Of a DNA stretch of 64,000 bases, positions 47,043 to 56,707 are shown piece by piece. The DNA is from an uncultured Arachnia sp. (lineage in GTDB: Bacteria; Actinomycetota; Actinomycetes; Propionibacteriales; Propionibacteriaceae): contig CANLTJ010000007.1 of assembly GCA_947493995.1 (NCBI GenBank), forward strand, positions 62,001 through 126,000, given 5' to 3'. The notes under the pieces were generated by a model that worked only from the letters and a program-made list of their open reading frames with translations, did not search any database and was not told the origin of the DNA. Position numbers and translations under genes: made by a program. Each line of letters opens with the position of its first letter. Position 1 is the first letter of the stretch.

Positions 47043-49574
47043 TCACGTCCGCTGGCGCGGTGCGGCTGCCCGGCGACCCCGAACCTGTGCCGCAACCTGC
47101 AACTCGTGGTGGCGCTCGACCACCAGGCGCCGCAGGGCGGCCGGCGCGTCGATGTTGTCGTCCAGCCAGGCTTCGGCCTGGGGCAGGTGCGCCACATTCC
47201 GCGGGAAAGCGCCCAGCACGAGCCGTCGGGCGATCTCTATCGGATGGTCCCGCCACACGTCCCTGAGCCCGTCGAAGTAGGGCGCAGCGAATTCATCGGT
47301 GAGAGCCGTTTGTCCGGGGGCGAACAGGCCGTGGAGGATTGCGTCGAGGTGTGCGTTTGTTTCGCCATCGACGACGTGTATCCGCTGCCAGGCCTCCCGC
47401 TTGAGGTGCGCGTCCGGCCGGGCATACCAGGCGTGGAGATGGGCAACCCGTCCGGCTGCGGTGTCGTCGGAGGCGAGAACTGCGTCCAGGACTTCGTCGC
47501 TGGCGCGGCCCTGTGCCGCCAGCGACTGCCAGACCAGCCAGCGCAGGTCATTGCTGACCTCCAGGCCGGCCAACCCGCCGTCGAGGATCCAGTGAAGCTC
47601 GTCGGGCGCCAACACTGCCGCCCGAATGTATGCCTTCGCCCACTGCAGTTGCTGCATCGACGCTGGCTTGGCCGATCGTGCCGTCCCGTTGCAGGCCTCT
47701 CGCCAACGCAACGCGACGCTGGAATCATCCGGCACGAAGCGTTGCAGGGCGTCCTCGACGTGTCCGATCAGCGACGTCACGATGCCGCTTCGATCCTCCC
47801 GGGGACCGTGAACGATGACGGCGTCGACGTAATCGGCCACCGGCAGTACACCGTCGCGCACGTCGGAGAAGAGAGCGGCCCAGGAGGTTGCCCTCACAAG
47901 CGGTTCGAGGTCGCCCACGTTGCTCAGGAGCGAGCGTCGCGTGTCCGCATCGAGTCGGACGCGCGCGAAGGTCTGGTCCGTGTCATTGGGCAGGATCGCC
48001 GCTGCGGCTGGCGTTCCGGCGGCGGCTTTCACCTCCGCCTCGTCGGAGGTGATGAGAACGTCGTGGCGGTCACGCAGTGACAACCGCCCGTCCAGCATGT
48101 CGTAGATGCCGACGGTGGTCGCGTGTGGGCGTGCACCGTCGTCCATCGCCCCGGGACTGCGCCGGATGACTAGCTTCTCGATCGTCGCCCCGGCACCCTC
48201 CACCTCTGCCGTGAGTTCATCATGTCCACGGGTCTGCAGCCACGCATCGGCCCACGACTGGAGGTCCATGGCGGAGGTTTCGGAGAGTGCGGCAAGAAAG
48301 TCGGTGAGACTGGCATTGCCGTAGGCGTGGCGCTCGAAGTAGAGGCGACAGCCGGCGAAGAAGGCCTCCAGACCCACGTAGTGGACGAGCTGGGTCAGGG
48401 CTGCAGCGCCCTTGGAGTAGGTGACCGCGTCGAAGTTGTTCTTGGCAGCCTCCAGGTCCGGGATGTCGGCGACGATGGGGTGTGTCGTCGGCATGGAGTC
48501 AGCCACTTGGGCGCGGGCCCTGCGGCCGACCGTGAAGTTCAGCCAGGCATCTTCGAACCCTGCCGCCTCCTTCGAGAGGTGTGCACCCATGAACTCTGCG
48601 AACGATTCCTTGAGCCACAGGTCGCTCCACCACCGCGGGGTGACCAGGTCCCCGAACCACATGTGACTCAGCTCGTGCAGGATCGTGTTGGAGCGCTGCT
48701 GGTATTGCGCCGGCGTGGCGGGAGAACGGAAGACGTAGGACTCCGTGTAGGTCACGAGGCCCGGATTCTCCATGGCGCCGAGGTTGTACTCGGGCACCAT
48801 CACCTGGTGGTACTTGCCCCACACATACTCGCCGAAAGCCCCTTGGAGATAATCCAGACCGGCCCTGGTAATGCGGAACAGCTCATCAGCATCAAGGTGC
48901 GGGGCCAGTGAGGCCCGGCAGAGCCATGCAAGTGCAACCTCACCCGTTGATGAGGTCCAGACGTCGTCGACGCGGTGGTACGGGCCGGCGACCAGGCACG
49001 TCAGATAGGTGGACAGCCGCGGAGTGGGAGCGAACACGACGTGATCCACCCCGTTTCCCACCGCCTGTCGCGAGACCTCGGGCTGGTTGGAGAGCAGCTG
49101 CCAGTCCTCGGGGCCCGAGAGCTCGAAGGTGGAGCGCGCCTTGATGTCCGGTTGCTCGAAGCACGGGAACACGCGACGGGCATCCGCGGGTTCGTACTGG
49201 GTGTAGAGATAAATCTGGTCGTCCACAGGGTCCCTGAAGCGGTGCATGCCTTCTCCGGATCGTGAGTACCTGCTCGCGCCCTGCACCTCCACCACGCACT
49301 CCTGTCCAACCGGCAACCCGCGCAGCTGGATGCGAGCACCATCGAAGTCGACGCTTCTCGGCTGATCGTTCACCAGAAGGGCGGTGACCGCATCCCCCTT
49401 GTAGTCGAGCCACGTCTCGGGCCGGGAACTGGTCAGGGTGATCGAGGTTCCGACGGGGTAGGTGGGTTGCGACAGGTCCGTCGCGTCGCGCACGTCGACG
49501 CTCACCCGCTGCTCATGGATCTGGATGGTCTGTGCACGGGTCGCTGTTTCTTCTCGCGTAAGGTTCGCTCGCAT
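47043..49574 (-). CDS. pepN: Aminopeptidase N
   Basis: M1 zinc aminopeptidase, 843 residues, cytosolic. GAMENPG lies before the zinc site; HELSH at 300-304 and Glu323 form HExxH-x18-E, and the YTQYEPADARRVFPCFEQPDIKARSTF segment marks the N-terminal domain. The C-terminal ERAP1-like helical domain is complete. ATG 49574 (MRANLTREE) was chosen; an earlier ATG would start within the upstream hairpin. Confidence 0.95.
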   Translation of the reverse strand: MRANLTREETATRAQTIQIHEQRVSVDVRDATDLSQPTYPVGTSITLTSSRPETWLDYKGDAVTALLVNDQPRSVDFDGARIQLRGLPVGQECVVEVQGASRYSRSGEGMHRFRDPVDDQIYLYTQYEPADARRVFPCFEQPDIKARSTFELSGPEDWQLLSNQPEVSRQAVGNGVDHVVFAPTPRLSTYLTCLVAGPYHRVDDVWTSSTGEVALAWLCRASLAPHLDADELFRITRAGLDYLQGAFGEYVWGKYHQVMVPEYNLGAMENPGLVTYTESYVFRSPATPAQYQQRSNTILHELSHMWFGDLVTPRWWSDLWLKESFAEFMGAHLSKEAAGFEDAWLNFTVGRRARAQVADSMPTTHPIVADIPDLEAAKNNFDAVTYSKGAAALTQLVHYVGLEAFFAGCRLYFERHAYGNASLTDFLAALSETSAMDLQSWADAWLQTRGHDELTAEVEGAGATIEKLVIRRSPGAMDDGARPHATTVGIYDMLDGRLSLRDRHDVLITSDEAEVKAAAGTPAAAAILPNDTDQTFARVRLDADTRRSLLSNVGDLEPLVRATSWAALFSDVRDGVLPVADYVDAVIVHGPREDRSGIVTSLIGHVEDALQRFVPDDSSVALRWREACNGTARSAKPASMQQLQWAKAYIRAAVLAPDELHWILDGGLAGLEVSNDLRWLVWQSLAAQGRASDEVLDAVLASDDTAAGRVAHLHAWYARPDAHLKREAWQRIHVVDGETNAHLDAILHGLFAPGQTALTDEFAAPYFDGLRDVWRDHPIEIARRLVLGAFPRNVAHLPQAEAWLDDNIDAPAALRRLVVERHHELQVAAQVRGRRAAAPRQRT

Positions 49575-49606
49575 GGCAAGCCATCCAATCAGACCGATAC
49601 GGCAGC

Positions 49607-49640
49607 GGCCCGCAGACACCCTCTCGGGTACCTGCGGGCC
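49607..49640. terminator. Terminator-like hairpin after the LRR gene
   Basis: GGCCCGCAG (49607-49615) pairs with CTGCGGGCC (49632-49640), inner ACCC/GGGT also pairs. It lies after the stop of the LRR gene and before pepN; no T run is present. Confidence 0.55.
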
Positions 49641-49657
49641 GTCCGTCCGGTTTCATC

Positions 49658-51256
49658 TCAGAAGTTGGAGGTGATACCTGCCAGTTCCACTGCCGTGTCC
49701 CATCGCGACACGTTGGACTCGTCATCGCCAGTGTCTTCCCAGTCCGGCTCATCGAAGTAGACCTCGCAGCCGCGTTCGATCAACGGGTCAAGTGATGCCC
49801 TATCGGTGATCGGGTTATCCCACAGCCACAACTCCTGAAGATTCGACAGTGCTGCGAGCGGCGCCACGACGGCGATGTTGTTCATCGCGAGGTCGAGCCA
49901 CTCGAGCTGCGTCAGACGGGCAAGAGGAGCGATATTCACCATCGCGTTGTCGCTCAATGACAACCACGTCAACGCGGTCATCGATCCCAACGGGGTGATG
50001 TCCTCGATGGCATTGGAATCGAGCACCAGTGCCTCCATGTCGGTCATTCCTGCAAGTGCCGAGATGTCGACGATGCCGTTGCCCACGGCGTCCAACGCCA
50101 CCAGTTTCCTGAGCGCGGAGAGCGTGCTGATGTCTTTGATTCCGGTCTCCGAGATGGACAGGACTTCGAGGTTGGTAAGTCCTCCCAGAGATGCAGAATC
50201 AGAAATGGCGTTGAAACTCACATCCAGAACCTGCAGCTGTTTCAGGGTGGAGAGGGGTGCGAGACTCGTGATCTGGTTGTCAGATGCAGACAGCCAGGTC
50301 AGCTCCTTCAGGCTGCTGACGGATGCCAAGTTCGTCACCCGGTTGGCGCTGATAGAGAGCTCCTCCAATGACGTCAGCGTCTTCAGGGGCGTGATGTCGG
50401 AGATGTCATTGTCACTGAGCTCCAGAGCGATGAGACCGTTCAGTGACGCTAATGGCTTCACGTCGCTGATGGTGTTGTGGTAGAGAGACAGCGATTGCAG
50501 CTTCTTGAGTCCGCTGAGGGGCTTCAAATTGCTGATCTGGTTGTCATCGAGGAACAGCAACTCGAGGTTCGGGAGCTTCTCCAGACCTGCGAGGTTCGAG
50601 ATGCGACCCTCGGAGCAGTCAAGTTCGGTGATCTCCTGAGCCGCTGAGAGCGAGATGGCGGCCGTGGCGGGCTTGCCGAGTTGACCATAGATGCATGCGC
50701 GAAGCTTGGCATCGGGCATCACGACGCCATTGGCCGGAGGTGTCGGCTTGGCTGGTTGGGCAATGGTGAACTGGACGATGTTGTTGAAGATGGACTTCGT
50801 CACCCACCGGTACTGCACCCTGCCGTTGGCCTGGTAGGCCTCAATGACTCTGGCCTCGGCGTAGGTGCGGCAACCGTTGCGACCCGTCGACGGCGTGTCA
50901 CACGAGGTGCTCCACTTCCTGCCGCTGGCGTCCACCCAGTCGTTGGTGTAACCGAGTCTGTTCTTGGCCCATAGCGACCGCGGCGAGGGCAGGTACGTCA
51001 GGTTGTTGAAGAACCAGCCCGTCGTCGCGACGAACTGCCCCTTGACCTCGGTCACCTGCGTCGCCTTGATCTCCGTGCGGCAACGCTGCGTCTGCGAGTA
51101 CGGTTCGCACTTCGTCCGCCACTCACGCCCGTTGACGAAGTGGGTACCTTCGGTGGTGTAGGGGTTGACCTCGGCCTTGGCCGGCAGCGAGGATCCCATC
51201 GCGGAAGAGGCAGCAACCACCGCTGCAGCCAATACCATTGCGATCTTGCGTTTCAT
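49658..51256 (-). CDS. Secreted leucine-rich-repeat protein
   Basis: A 532-residue exported protein: signal peptide (to about 29), an N-terminal Cys/Trp-containing region (about 30-172) with two related modules (GREWRTKCEPYSQTQRC... and GRKWSTSCDTPSTGRNGC..., each ending in a FNN segment), a linker, and 13 internalin-type repeats of 22 residues (about 210-500; LxxLxLxxNxISDIxPLxxLxx). A capping acidic C-terminus follows. AAGGAG precedes ATG 51256. The modules recur in the truncated gene at the right window edge. It is probably a surface protein for binding proteins or glycans. Confidence 0.85.
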   Translation of the reverse strand: MKRKIAMVLAAAVVAASSAMGSSLPAKAEVNPYTTEGTHFVNGREWRTKCEPYSQTQRCRTEIKATQVTEVKGQFVATTGWFFNNLTYLPSPRSLWAKNRLGYTNDWVDASGRKWSTSCDTPSTGRNGCRTYAEARVIEAYQANGRVQYRWVTKSIFNNIVQFTIAQPAKPTPPANGVVMPDAKLRACIYGQLGKPATAAISLSAAQEITELDCSEGRISNLAGLEKLPNLELLFLDDNQISNLKPLSGLKKLQSLSLYHNTISDVKPLASLNGLIALELSDNDISDITPLKTLTSLEELSISANRVTNLASVSSLKELTWLSASDNQITSLAPLSTLKQLQVLDVSFNAISDSASLGGLTNLEVLSISETGIKDISTLSALRKLVALDAVGNGIVDISALAGMTDMEALVLDSNAIEDITPLGSMTALTWLSLSDNAMVNIAPLARLTQLEWLDLAMNNIAVVAPLAALSNLQELWLWDNPITDRASLDPLIERGCEVYFDEPDWEDTGDDESNVSRWDTAVELAGITSNF

Positions 51257-51556
51257 GGCGCTCCTTGCGCTCAAAACCGCCCGGGCCACCTTGGCCGCGA
51301 GTCGATTGCGCTGGATCGTAACACGCAGCGCGACACTTTGTTTGGCGGCGAACGCGCGTCGGCAGCTGCCTTGGCCAGGGAGCGTCCAGGAAAGAGATGG
51401 CCGGCGAACTAAGCCCAACCTTTGGCCATAAATAGACTCCCACTTGCGTCCTACCCACGCACCCAGCGCCAGCGTCCTCCCGGGGAACTTGGGGCGGTTG
51501 GGTAGAGTGAGTATCCATACGCGCAATGATGCGCGCGACGACACGAAGGAGGAGCT
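51257..51556. other. Divergent promoter region of LRR and ThuA-like genes
   Basis: 300 bp between divergent starts. A short hairpin GCGCA-ATGA-TGCGC lies at 51521-51534 just before the AAGGAGGAG ribosome site of the plus-strand gene. Nothing else was recognised. Confidence 0.4.
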
Positions 51557-52315
51557 ATGGCCAGGATTCTCTTGGCTGGTGAATCTTGGGTCAGCGCTAT
51601 TGACGACCACAAGGGTTACGACGTTTTTTCGCACACGCAGGTTCACATCGGCTGTGCGGAGTTGCTGGTCGCTCTGCGTATGAATGGCCACGAGGTGACC
51701 CACATGAGGGCACATGATGTCGCACAGGATTTCCCTTTGACAGTTGAAGAGTTGAACAGCTACAACGTCGTCATCCTTTCCGATGTCGGCGCCAATTCGC
51801 TCCTGCTCCCACCTCAGGTTTTTGAGGAAGGACGGCGCACACCCAACCGACTGAAGCTGCTCCAAGAGTGGGTCAGCCACGGCGGCGGCTTGATGATGGC
51901 TGGCGGCTACCTCAGCTTCCAAGGTTTTCAGGCCAAGGCGAACTACCATGGGACACCGATTGAGGATATATTGCCGGTCGAGATCCTGACCTTCGATGAT
52001 CGCGTTGAGGCACCCGAAGGAGTGTGCGGAGTTCTGACAGGTATCTCACATCAAGTGATTTCTGGTTTGGACAAACAATGGCCTCATCTGCTCGGCTATC
52101 AGAAGCTGATTCCCCGGGATGATGCGCTGGTCCTGGCTGAGATTGAGGGGTATCCGCTCCTGGCTGTGCGAACGGTAGGCAAGGGCAGAACTCTGGCCTT
52201 CGCTTCCGATGTCTCTCCCCACTGGGCACCGCGGGAGTTCATGGAATGGAATGGTTACGCAGCGCTGTTCCACAATGCCGTGACGTGGTTGGCGGGAACC
52301 TCTGAGATGCAGTGA
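51557..52315 (+). CDS. ThuA-like / class I glutamine amidotransferase-like protein
   Basis: A 252-residue flavodoxin-fold protein: MARILLAGESWVSA, VVILSDVGANSLLLPP, LLQEWVSHGGGLMMAGGYLSFQG and GKGRTLAFASDVSPHWA fit the ThuA/putative glutamine amidotransferase group often found with sugar ABC operons. The Cys of true amidotransferases is replaced in the GGYLSF elbow, so glutaminase activity is unlikely. AAGGAGGAG is a strong ribosome site before ATG 51557. It may belong functionally with the sugar locus at 53-63 kb, though strand and distance leave this open. Confidence 0.65.
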   Translation: MARILLAGESWVSAIDDHKGYDVFSHTQVHIGCAELLVALRMNGHEVTHMRAHDVAQDFPLTVEELNSYNVVILSDVGANSLLLPPQVFEEGRRTPNRLKLLQEWVSHGGGLMMAGGYLSFQGFQAKANYHGTPIEDILPVEILTFDDRVEAPEGVCGVLTGISHQVISGLDKQWPHLLGYQKLIPRDDALVLAEIEGYPLLAVRTVGKGRTLAFASDVSPHWAPREFMEWNGYAALFHNAVTWLAGTSEMQ

Positions 52316-52325
52316 CTCGTAGCTC

Positions 52326-53000
52326 TTAGACTCGAGCGGAGAGAAAGTTTAGCACTGAGGAGAAGAAGGGCTTCCCATCCAGCGAAGGGGACGTCAGATA
52401 CTCGACGTTGTGCTCCGGGTGGGGCATGAGTCCCACCACGTTTCCGCGTGTATTCGTGATGCCCGCGATGTCATTAGCGGAACCATTCGGATTGCTAAGG
52501 TAACGGAAGACCACCTGATCATTGCCCTCTAGACGTCGCAGAGTTTCTGGATCCGCCTGGTAGTTGCCCTCACCGTTCTTGAGGACAATGGTGATCTGGT
52601 CGCCAGGGCGGAAGTCACAAGTCCACACCGTGTCGATGGTTTCCACCCGGAGCCGCTGGTCTCGGCAGATGAAGTGCTGATCGGCGTTGCGGATCATCGC
52701 CCCGTCGAGGAGGTGTGCTTCACAGAGCAGCTGGAATCCGTTGCAGATGCCGAGCACAGGCATGCCCTTATTGGCGGCCGCGATGACCGTGTCCATCACC
52801 GGGCTGAACTTGGCGATGGCACCACAGCGCAGATAGTCGCCGTAGGAGAAACCTCCAGGAAGGATGATGGCATCGACGCCATCGATGGAGTCCGATCCGT
52901 GCCACAGCGGCACCGCCTCCGCGCCGGAGAGTTGAACAGCGCGTAGCGCGTCGTGGTCGTCGAGCGAGCCCGGGAAGGTGACGACTCCGATGCGGGCCAT
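52326..53000 (-). CDS. purQ: FGAM synthase glutaminase subunit PurQ
   Basis: Glutaminase subunit that supplies ammonia to PurL. The 224-residue class I amidotransferase shows [10 protein letters not shown], the nucleophile elbow [10 protein letters not shown] and the C-terminal [10 protein letters not shown] with catalytic His-Glu. Its ATG overlaps the purS stop (ATGA). It is separated from purL by pepN, DUF1206, LRR and the ThuA-like gene. Confidence 0.97.
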   Translation of the reverse strand: MARIGVVTFPGSLDDHDALRAVQLSGAEAVPLWHGSDSIDGVDAIILPGGFSYGDYLRCGAIAKFSPVMDTVIAAANKGMPVLGICNGFQLLCEAHLLDGAMIRNADQHFICRDQRLRVETIDTVWTCDFRPGDQITIVLKNGEGNYQADPETLRRLEGNDQVVFRYLSNPNGSANDIAGITNTRGNVVGLMPHPEHNVEYLTSPSLDGKPFFSSVLNFLSARV

Positions 53001-53239
53001 CAGTCAGTCACCACTTCGAATGATTCGATCACCGTGTTGGCGAGGAGCTGTTCAGCGGCCTGTTCAATCTGCTCAAGCTTCTCCGGAGTAACTTCGCCGT
53101 CGACCTCGATCTCGAAGCGCTTCCCCTGGCGGACCGAAAGCCCTGCGAAGCCGAGGCGTTCGAGGGCTCCGGTTACGGCCTTGCCCTGGGGGTCCAGGAT
53201 CTCGGGCTTGGGCATGACGTTGACAACGACGCAGGGCAT
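53000..53239 (-). CDS. purS: FGAM synthase subunit PurS
   Basis: The small subunit that bridges PurQ and PurL. The 79-residue product has the usual PurS length and the motifs [30 protein letters not shown] and [15 protein letters not shown] 53239 gives the normal length; an earlier ATG would add 12 non-conserved residues. It is first in purS-purQ and overlaps purQ by ATGA. Confidence 0.95.
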   Translation of the reverse strand: MPCVVVNVMPKPEILDPQGKAVTGALERLGFAGLSVRQGKRFEIEVDGEVTPEKLEQIEQAAEQLLANTVIESFEVVTD

Positions 53240-53305
53240 GGTGGGAACTCTATCTTCACGGACCTCAGAAGGCATAGCCTCTATCGCCTGATCAAGGTCT
53301 TAATC

Positions 53306-53782
53306 TTAACTCTGCGCAGGGCCACTGTCTTCGGGATCGTCGATGTCGACGATTTCGACTGAGTTGCCATCGGGGTCCCTGAGGTACACAACGTACCCAC
53401 CAGTCCAAGGCCCCTGTGCCACGACCTGAGGGGCCGATAGAAAGGGCAGTTCGGCGCGCTTCTCCTCATAAAAGGCAACCAAACCGACCATATTCAGGGC
53501 GAGGTGAGCTGATCCAACGTCCCAGTTGCGCAGCGAGGCAATCTGCCTCCCACCGAATGGATGACGGTACTCGAGAAGTTCAAGGATCCCGTGGTCGAGC
53601 GGGACGAAAGCAACGCTGATCTCGGGTTTGTCTGCACCAACGAGCTTACCCAGCCACTCACCGCTGATCGTGAACACATGCCCCTCGGGGGGCCTCGGCA
53701 AGCCGAGCGCACCACAGTAGAAGTCGAGCGACTTGTCGAGATCACTTACGGTGATTCCCATATGGTTGAACCTAGTGATCAT
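53306..53782 (-). CDS. VOC (glyoxalase/dioxygenase fold) family protein
   Basis: A 158-residue VOC protein with two beta-alpha-beta-beta-beta modules: ITRFNHMGITVSDLDKSLDFY at the start supplies a His ligand, and the second module ends in VVYLRDPDGNSVEIVD with a Glu ligand, so a metal-dependent isomerase, epimerase or lyase is expected. AGGAGACCTC precedes ATG 53782. It lies between the purS-purQ pair and the sugar isomerase; a 270-bp gap separates it from the latter. The reaction is unknown. Confidence 0.8.
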   Translation of the reverse strand: MITRFNHMGITVSDLDKSLDFYCGALGLPRPPEGHVFTISGEWLGKLVGADKPEISVAFVPLDHGILELLEYRHPFGGRQIASLRNWDVGSAHLALNMVGLVAFYEEKRAELPFLSAPQVVAQGPWTGGYVVYLRDPDGNSVEIVDIDDPEDSGPAQS

Positions 53783-54051
53783 GAGGTCTCCTCATCTAAC
53801 TCCGCACCTGCAGTCAGGGCGATCGATTCGTTCTACGTTGATTCAGTCTGCAGGTCGTGCTGCCCTGACGTGCGACTCTTGAAGCTGTGCCAAACCAAGC
53901 GGTTCGACGACGCCCTGAAGGAAATTCTGAGACGAGACGGTGGCCCCAACCCCGGGACGGATTCAGTTCGTGCCCTACTGGCTGCATTCACTAAGGAGGA
54001 CAGTGCTTATTTTCTTGGCACGTCTCGGCCCTGTTTTCACCACCGCTCTCC
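53783..54051. other. Intergenic region between VOC and isomerase genes
   Basis: 269 bp. Holds an overlapping pair of 8-bp inverted repeats (ACCTGCAG 53806-53813 with CTGCAGGT 53848-53855, and GTCAGGGC 53813-53820 with GCCCTGAC 53862-53869) in a pseudoknot-like order. A plus-strand frame through this region was not credible as a gene. Confidence 0.35.
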
Positions 54052-54615
54052 TTAGAATGCAAGATGCTGCGGCTCCGGACCCAGCTTCGCATCGCGGGGG
54101 TTCACAACCGAAAAGCCGTTTGCACGATAGGCTTCGTAGTCAAATTCTTCACACTCGACATAACCGATTTCGTGATAGTCGTAAAAGCCCTCCCAGTCTT
54201 CATATCCATCTCCCAGCGACGCCTCCAGGAACGCATCAGCCATGGCCATGCCCAGTCGCGGTCCAGTCCAGAATCCGCCCATGGCCAGTAGATTGCAGTT
54301 GTTGGCTGTAGCGCTGCGCCTTGCGGCGCGCACGCTTTCGGCCACGGCTGCATGGACATGTGGGCACTTGCTCGCCGCCACATGAATACCCATCCCAGTC
54401 CCACAGAACGCAAGCGCCTTCTCGAACTCCAACTCGGAGATTTTGGCTCCCAGCATGAATCCGACGCGATGATACATGGGCGCTTCGTCCTGTTCAGGGG
54501 TCAAGTCAGTGACGTCCCATCCCTTTCCCGCGAGATACTGCTTTACGGTCTCCTTTAGCGGATGACCTGCAAAGTCTGCCCCCACGACCACCTGCTTGTC
54601 TTTGGCCATTCTCAT
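54052..54615 (-). CDS. RpiB/LacA/LacB family sugar-phosphate isomerase
   Basis: A 187-residue isomerase: VVVGADFAGHPLKETVKQYL at the start, CGTGMGIHVAASKCP with the catalytic Cys of the RpiB family, and AVAESVRAARRSATANNCNLLAMGG. It is longer than RpiB (about 150) and its C-terminal extension recalls tetrulose-phosphate isomerases (EryI/DerI). ATG 54615 overlaps the permease stop (ATGA), so it is coupled to the sugar importer. It probably isomerises the phosphorylated imported sugar; which one is not known. Confidence 0.8.
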   Translation of the reverse strand: MRMAKDKQVVVGADFAGHPLKETVKQYLAGKGWDVTDLTPEQDEAPMYHRVGFMLGAKISELEFEKALAFCGTGMGIHVAASKCPHVHAAVAESVRAARRSATANNCNLLAMGGFWTGPRLGMAMADAFLEASLGDGYEDWEGFYDYHEIGYVECEEFDYEAYRANGFSVVNPRDAKLGPEPQHLAF

Positions 54616-55676
54616 GATGGATCCTCAGCTTTCTTCGTCCGAACCCGTCTCACGAATCCACCCCATTTAGCATTGCTGCTGGCAATCACGAACAACAGCA
54701 CACCGCCCCAAATAAGATCCCTGTAAAAATTGCTGATCTGTGGGAACAGGTTGAGACCTGATGACAAGATTTGTAGCGTCACGATGGCCAACACGACGCC
54801 GAGCAACTTGCCTCGGCCGCCATTGGGGTTGACGCCACCCAGCACGACAATCAGGACCGTGAGAAGCGTGTAAGTCAGGCCATAGTCTGCTTTAGCGGAG
54901 TTATAGTTCGCCAACATCACGAGTCCCGCCATGGAGGCGAAGAGCCCTGATAGCATGTACGTACGGATGAGGATCCACTTGGAGTTGAGGCCACTGAACT
55001 TCGCGTTGGTGGCGTTGGATCCAAGCATGTAAACCTTCGAGCCAAAAGTTGTCTTGCGGATCACGAAAGCCAGAATCGCCACAGCCAGCAGGAAGACGAC
55101 CAACTGCACAGGGATCACGCCAACCAGGTCTCCGGCCACCAAGTTGCTGTAGGCGATCGGCAGCCCGCTGATGGGGCGGCCGGCAGTGATCACGATGGCC
55201 ACGCCGATGAACAACTCCAGGGTGCCCAGCGTGACGAGGATGGCGGGAATGCGCACCTTGGCCACAAGGAACCCATTCAGTGCGCCAGCCAGTACACCCA
55301 ACACGAGAGCCGCCAGCACCGCCATGGCAATTCCAAAGAACACCGTTCCCCCATCCGCCTCGGCTGGGACCAGGGACAGCATGATGACCGCTGCGAGCAC
55401 TGAGGTCATGTTGGCGATGCCCACCACGGACAGGTCAATGCCGCCCGTGAGCATCGTCACCATCACCCCGAGCGCCAAGAGTCCGAACTCAGGGAATTGC
55501 ACGGCCATCGAATCCCACGTGGCACCGTCGAGGAAGTTACCAGGCTTCACGATGAGAAACATCAACAGAAGAACGAGCAGGAGCACTATCAGACGTGAGA
55601 TGTAGGGATCTCTTCGAAACATGGTGGCCATGCGCTGACCGACACTGCTCTTGGTGGGAGTGGTTGCTGTTGCCAT
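54612..55676 (-). CDS. Sugar ABC transporter permease (RbsC-like), second
   Basis: A 354-residue permease of the ribose/xylose CUT2 type with about ten helices. GGIDLSVVGIANMTSVLA and NGFLVAKVRIPAILVTLGTLELFIGVAI are family signatures. ATG 55676 was chosen because it starts the family-like part; the longer frame is not real. It pairs with the permease just upstream (16 bp gap) and with the ATPase and binding protein to form one importer. Its stop overlaps the isomerase start. Confidence 0.88.
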   Translation of the reverse strand: MATATTPTKSSVGQRMATMFRRDPYISRLIVLLLVLLLMFLIVKPGNFLDGATWDSMAVQFPEFGLLALGVMVTMLTGGIDLSVVGIANMTSVLAAVIMLSLVPAEADGGTVFFGIAMAVLAALVLGVLAGALNGFLVAKVRIPAILVTLGTLELFIGVAIVITAGRPISGLPIAYSNLVAGDLVGVIPVQLVVFLLAVAILAFVIRKTTFGSKVYMLGSNATNAKFSGLNSKWILIRTYMLSGLFASMAGLVMLANYNSAKADYGLTYTLLTVLIVVLGGVNPNGGRGKLLGVVLAIVTLQILSSGLNLFPQISNFYRDLIWGGVLLFVIASSNAKWGGFVRRVRTKKAEDPS

Positions 55677-55692
55677 GATTGCCCCGCCCCTC

Positions 55693-56706
55693 TCAGACCG
55701 CAACGATTCGGTTGCGTTTACGCCGTCTGGTGAGTTGTACCGCAGAGATGCCGGTGCCGACGATAATAAGCACTCCCAGTGCGACGCGCTGCCAGTAAGT
55801 GGGAATCCCAATCAGGATCATGGAGTTCTGGACTATGACGATCAGCAAGGTGCCGAGCATCACTCCTGTGAGAGAGCCTGTCCCTCCAGTAATGGCTGTT
55901 CCGCCCAACACGACAGCAGCAATGACCATGATCTCCATACCCAATAGGTTCGTTGGGTGCATCTGACCCATGCTCGCTGTGCGGACCAGTCCGGCGAGTG
56001 CCGCGATGATGCCGGCGATGACGTAGAGCCAGAACTTGATGCGCCGCACTTTGAAACCTGCGCGCAGGGCCGAGGATTCGTCGCCCCCGATTGCGAAGAT
56101 ACCTCGTCCGAACATCGTGAATCGCATGATGAAGAATGCGATGGCAACAACCACTATCAGTAGCAGGAAAGACACGGGCATACCGGAGGTCAGTCCTGAT
56201 TCAGGGTTGGTGGCCACGAACAGGTTCGCACGGCCGAATGAACTCATCGAATCGGGCAGCGTCGAGATTTGGACAGATTCGAGGGCACCTTGCATAATCC
56301 CCTTGAAAACGTTCGCCGTACCCAGGGTGATGATTAGAGTGGGGACAGCAATTCTCGCGGCGAATGTGCCGTTGAAGGCGCCGAGCAATGCGCCCAGTCC
56401 GATTGCCAGGGCGAACGGTAACCAGATTCCTCCGCCGTAGCCAGTGTCGACGAGCAGCCGCGTGAGCGAGTAGACGGCCAAGGAGGCAAGCGCTGGGAAC
56501 GAAACGTCAATCCCGCCCGAGACCAGCACCATGTAGGTACCGACAGCAAACAGCCCTGGAACGACCATCGCATTGGCCAAGTCCACCAAGTTGTTGCCGG
56601 TGAAGAACTGGCCGCTGCGGGCCTGAATGATGACGGCGACGACGACGATCACAAGGAGCAAGTAGAACTCGTGAGAACGGATCAGCTTCTGAGCGAATCT
56701 TCGCAT
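55693..56706 (-). CDS. Sugar ABC transporter permease (RbsC-like), first
   Basis: A 337-residue CUT2 permease with about ten helices. VSGGIDVSFPALASLAVYSLTRLL, GTFAARIAVPTLIITLGTANVFKG and GRGIFAIGGDESSALRAGF are diagnostic. It begins one base after the ATPase stop and is followed 16 bp later by a second, distinct permease, so the transporter has a heterodimeric channel, as in AI-2 (Lsr) and rhamnose systems. Confidence 0.9.
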   Translation of the reverse strand: MRRFAQKLIRSHEFYLLLVIVVVAVIIQARSGQFFTGNNLVDLANAMVVPGLFAVGTYMVLVSGGIDVSFPALASLAVYSLTRLLVDTGYGGGIWLPFALAIGLGALLGAFNGTFAARIAVPTLIITLGTANVFKGIMQGALESVQISTLPDSMSSFGRANLFVATNPESGLTSGMPVSFLLLIVVVAIAFFIMRFTMFGRGIFAIGGDESSALRAGFKVRRIKFWLYVIAGIIAALAGLVRTASMGQMHPTNLLGMEIMVIAAVVLGGTAITGGTGSLTGVMLGTLLIVIVQNSMILIGIPTYWQRVALGVLIIVGTGISAVQLTRRRKRNRIVAV

Positions 56707-56707
56707 G

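Noticed and set aside
53561..54055. Plus-strand gene between VOC and isomerase
   Set aside because: Mostly antisense to the VOC gene; the remaining part has no ribosome site or recognisable product.
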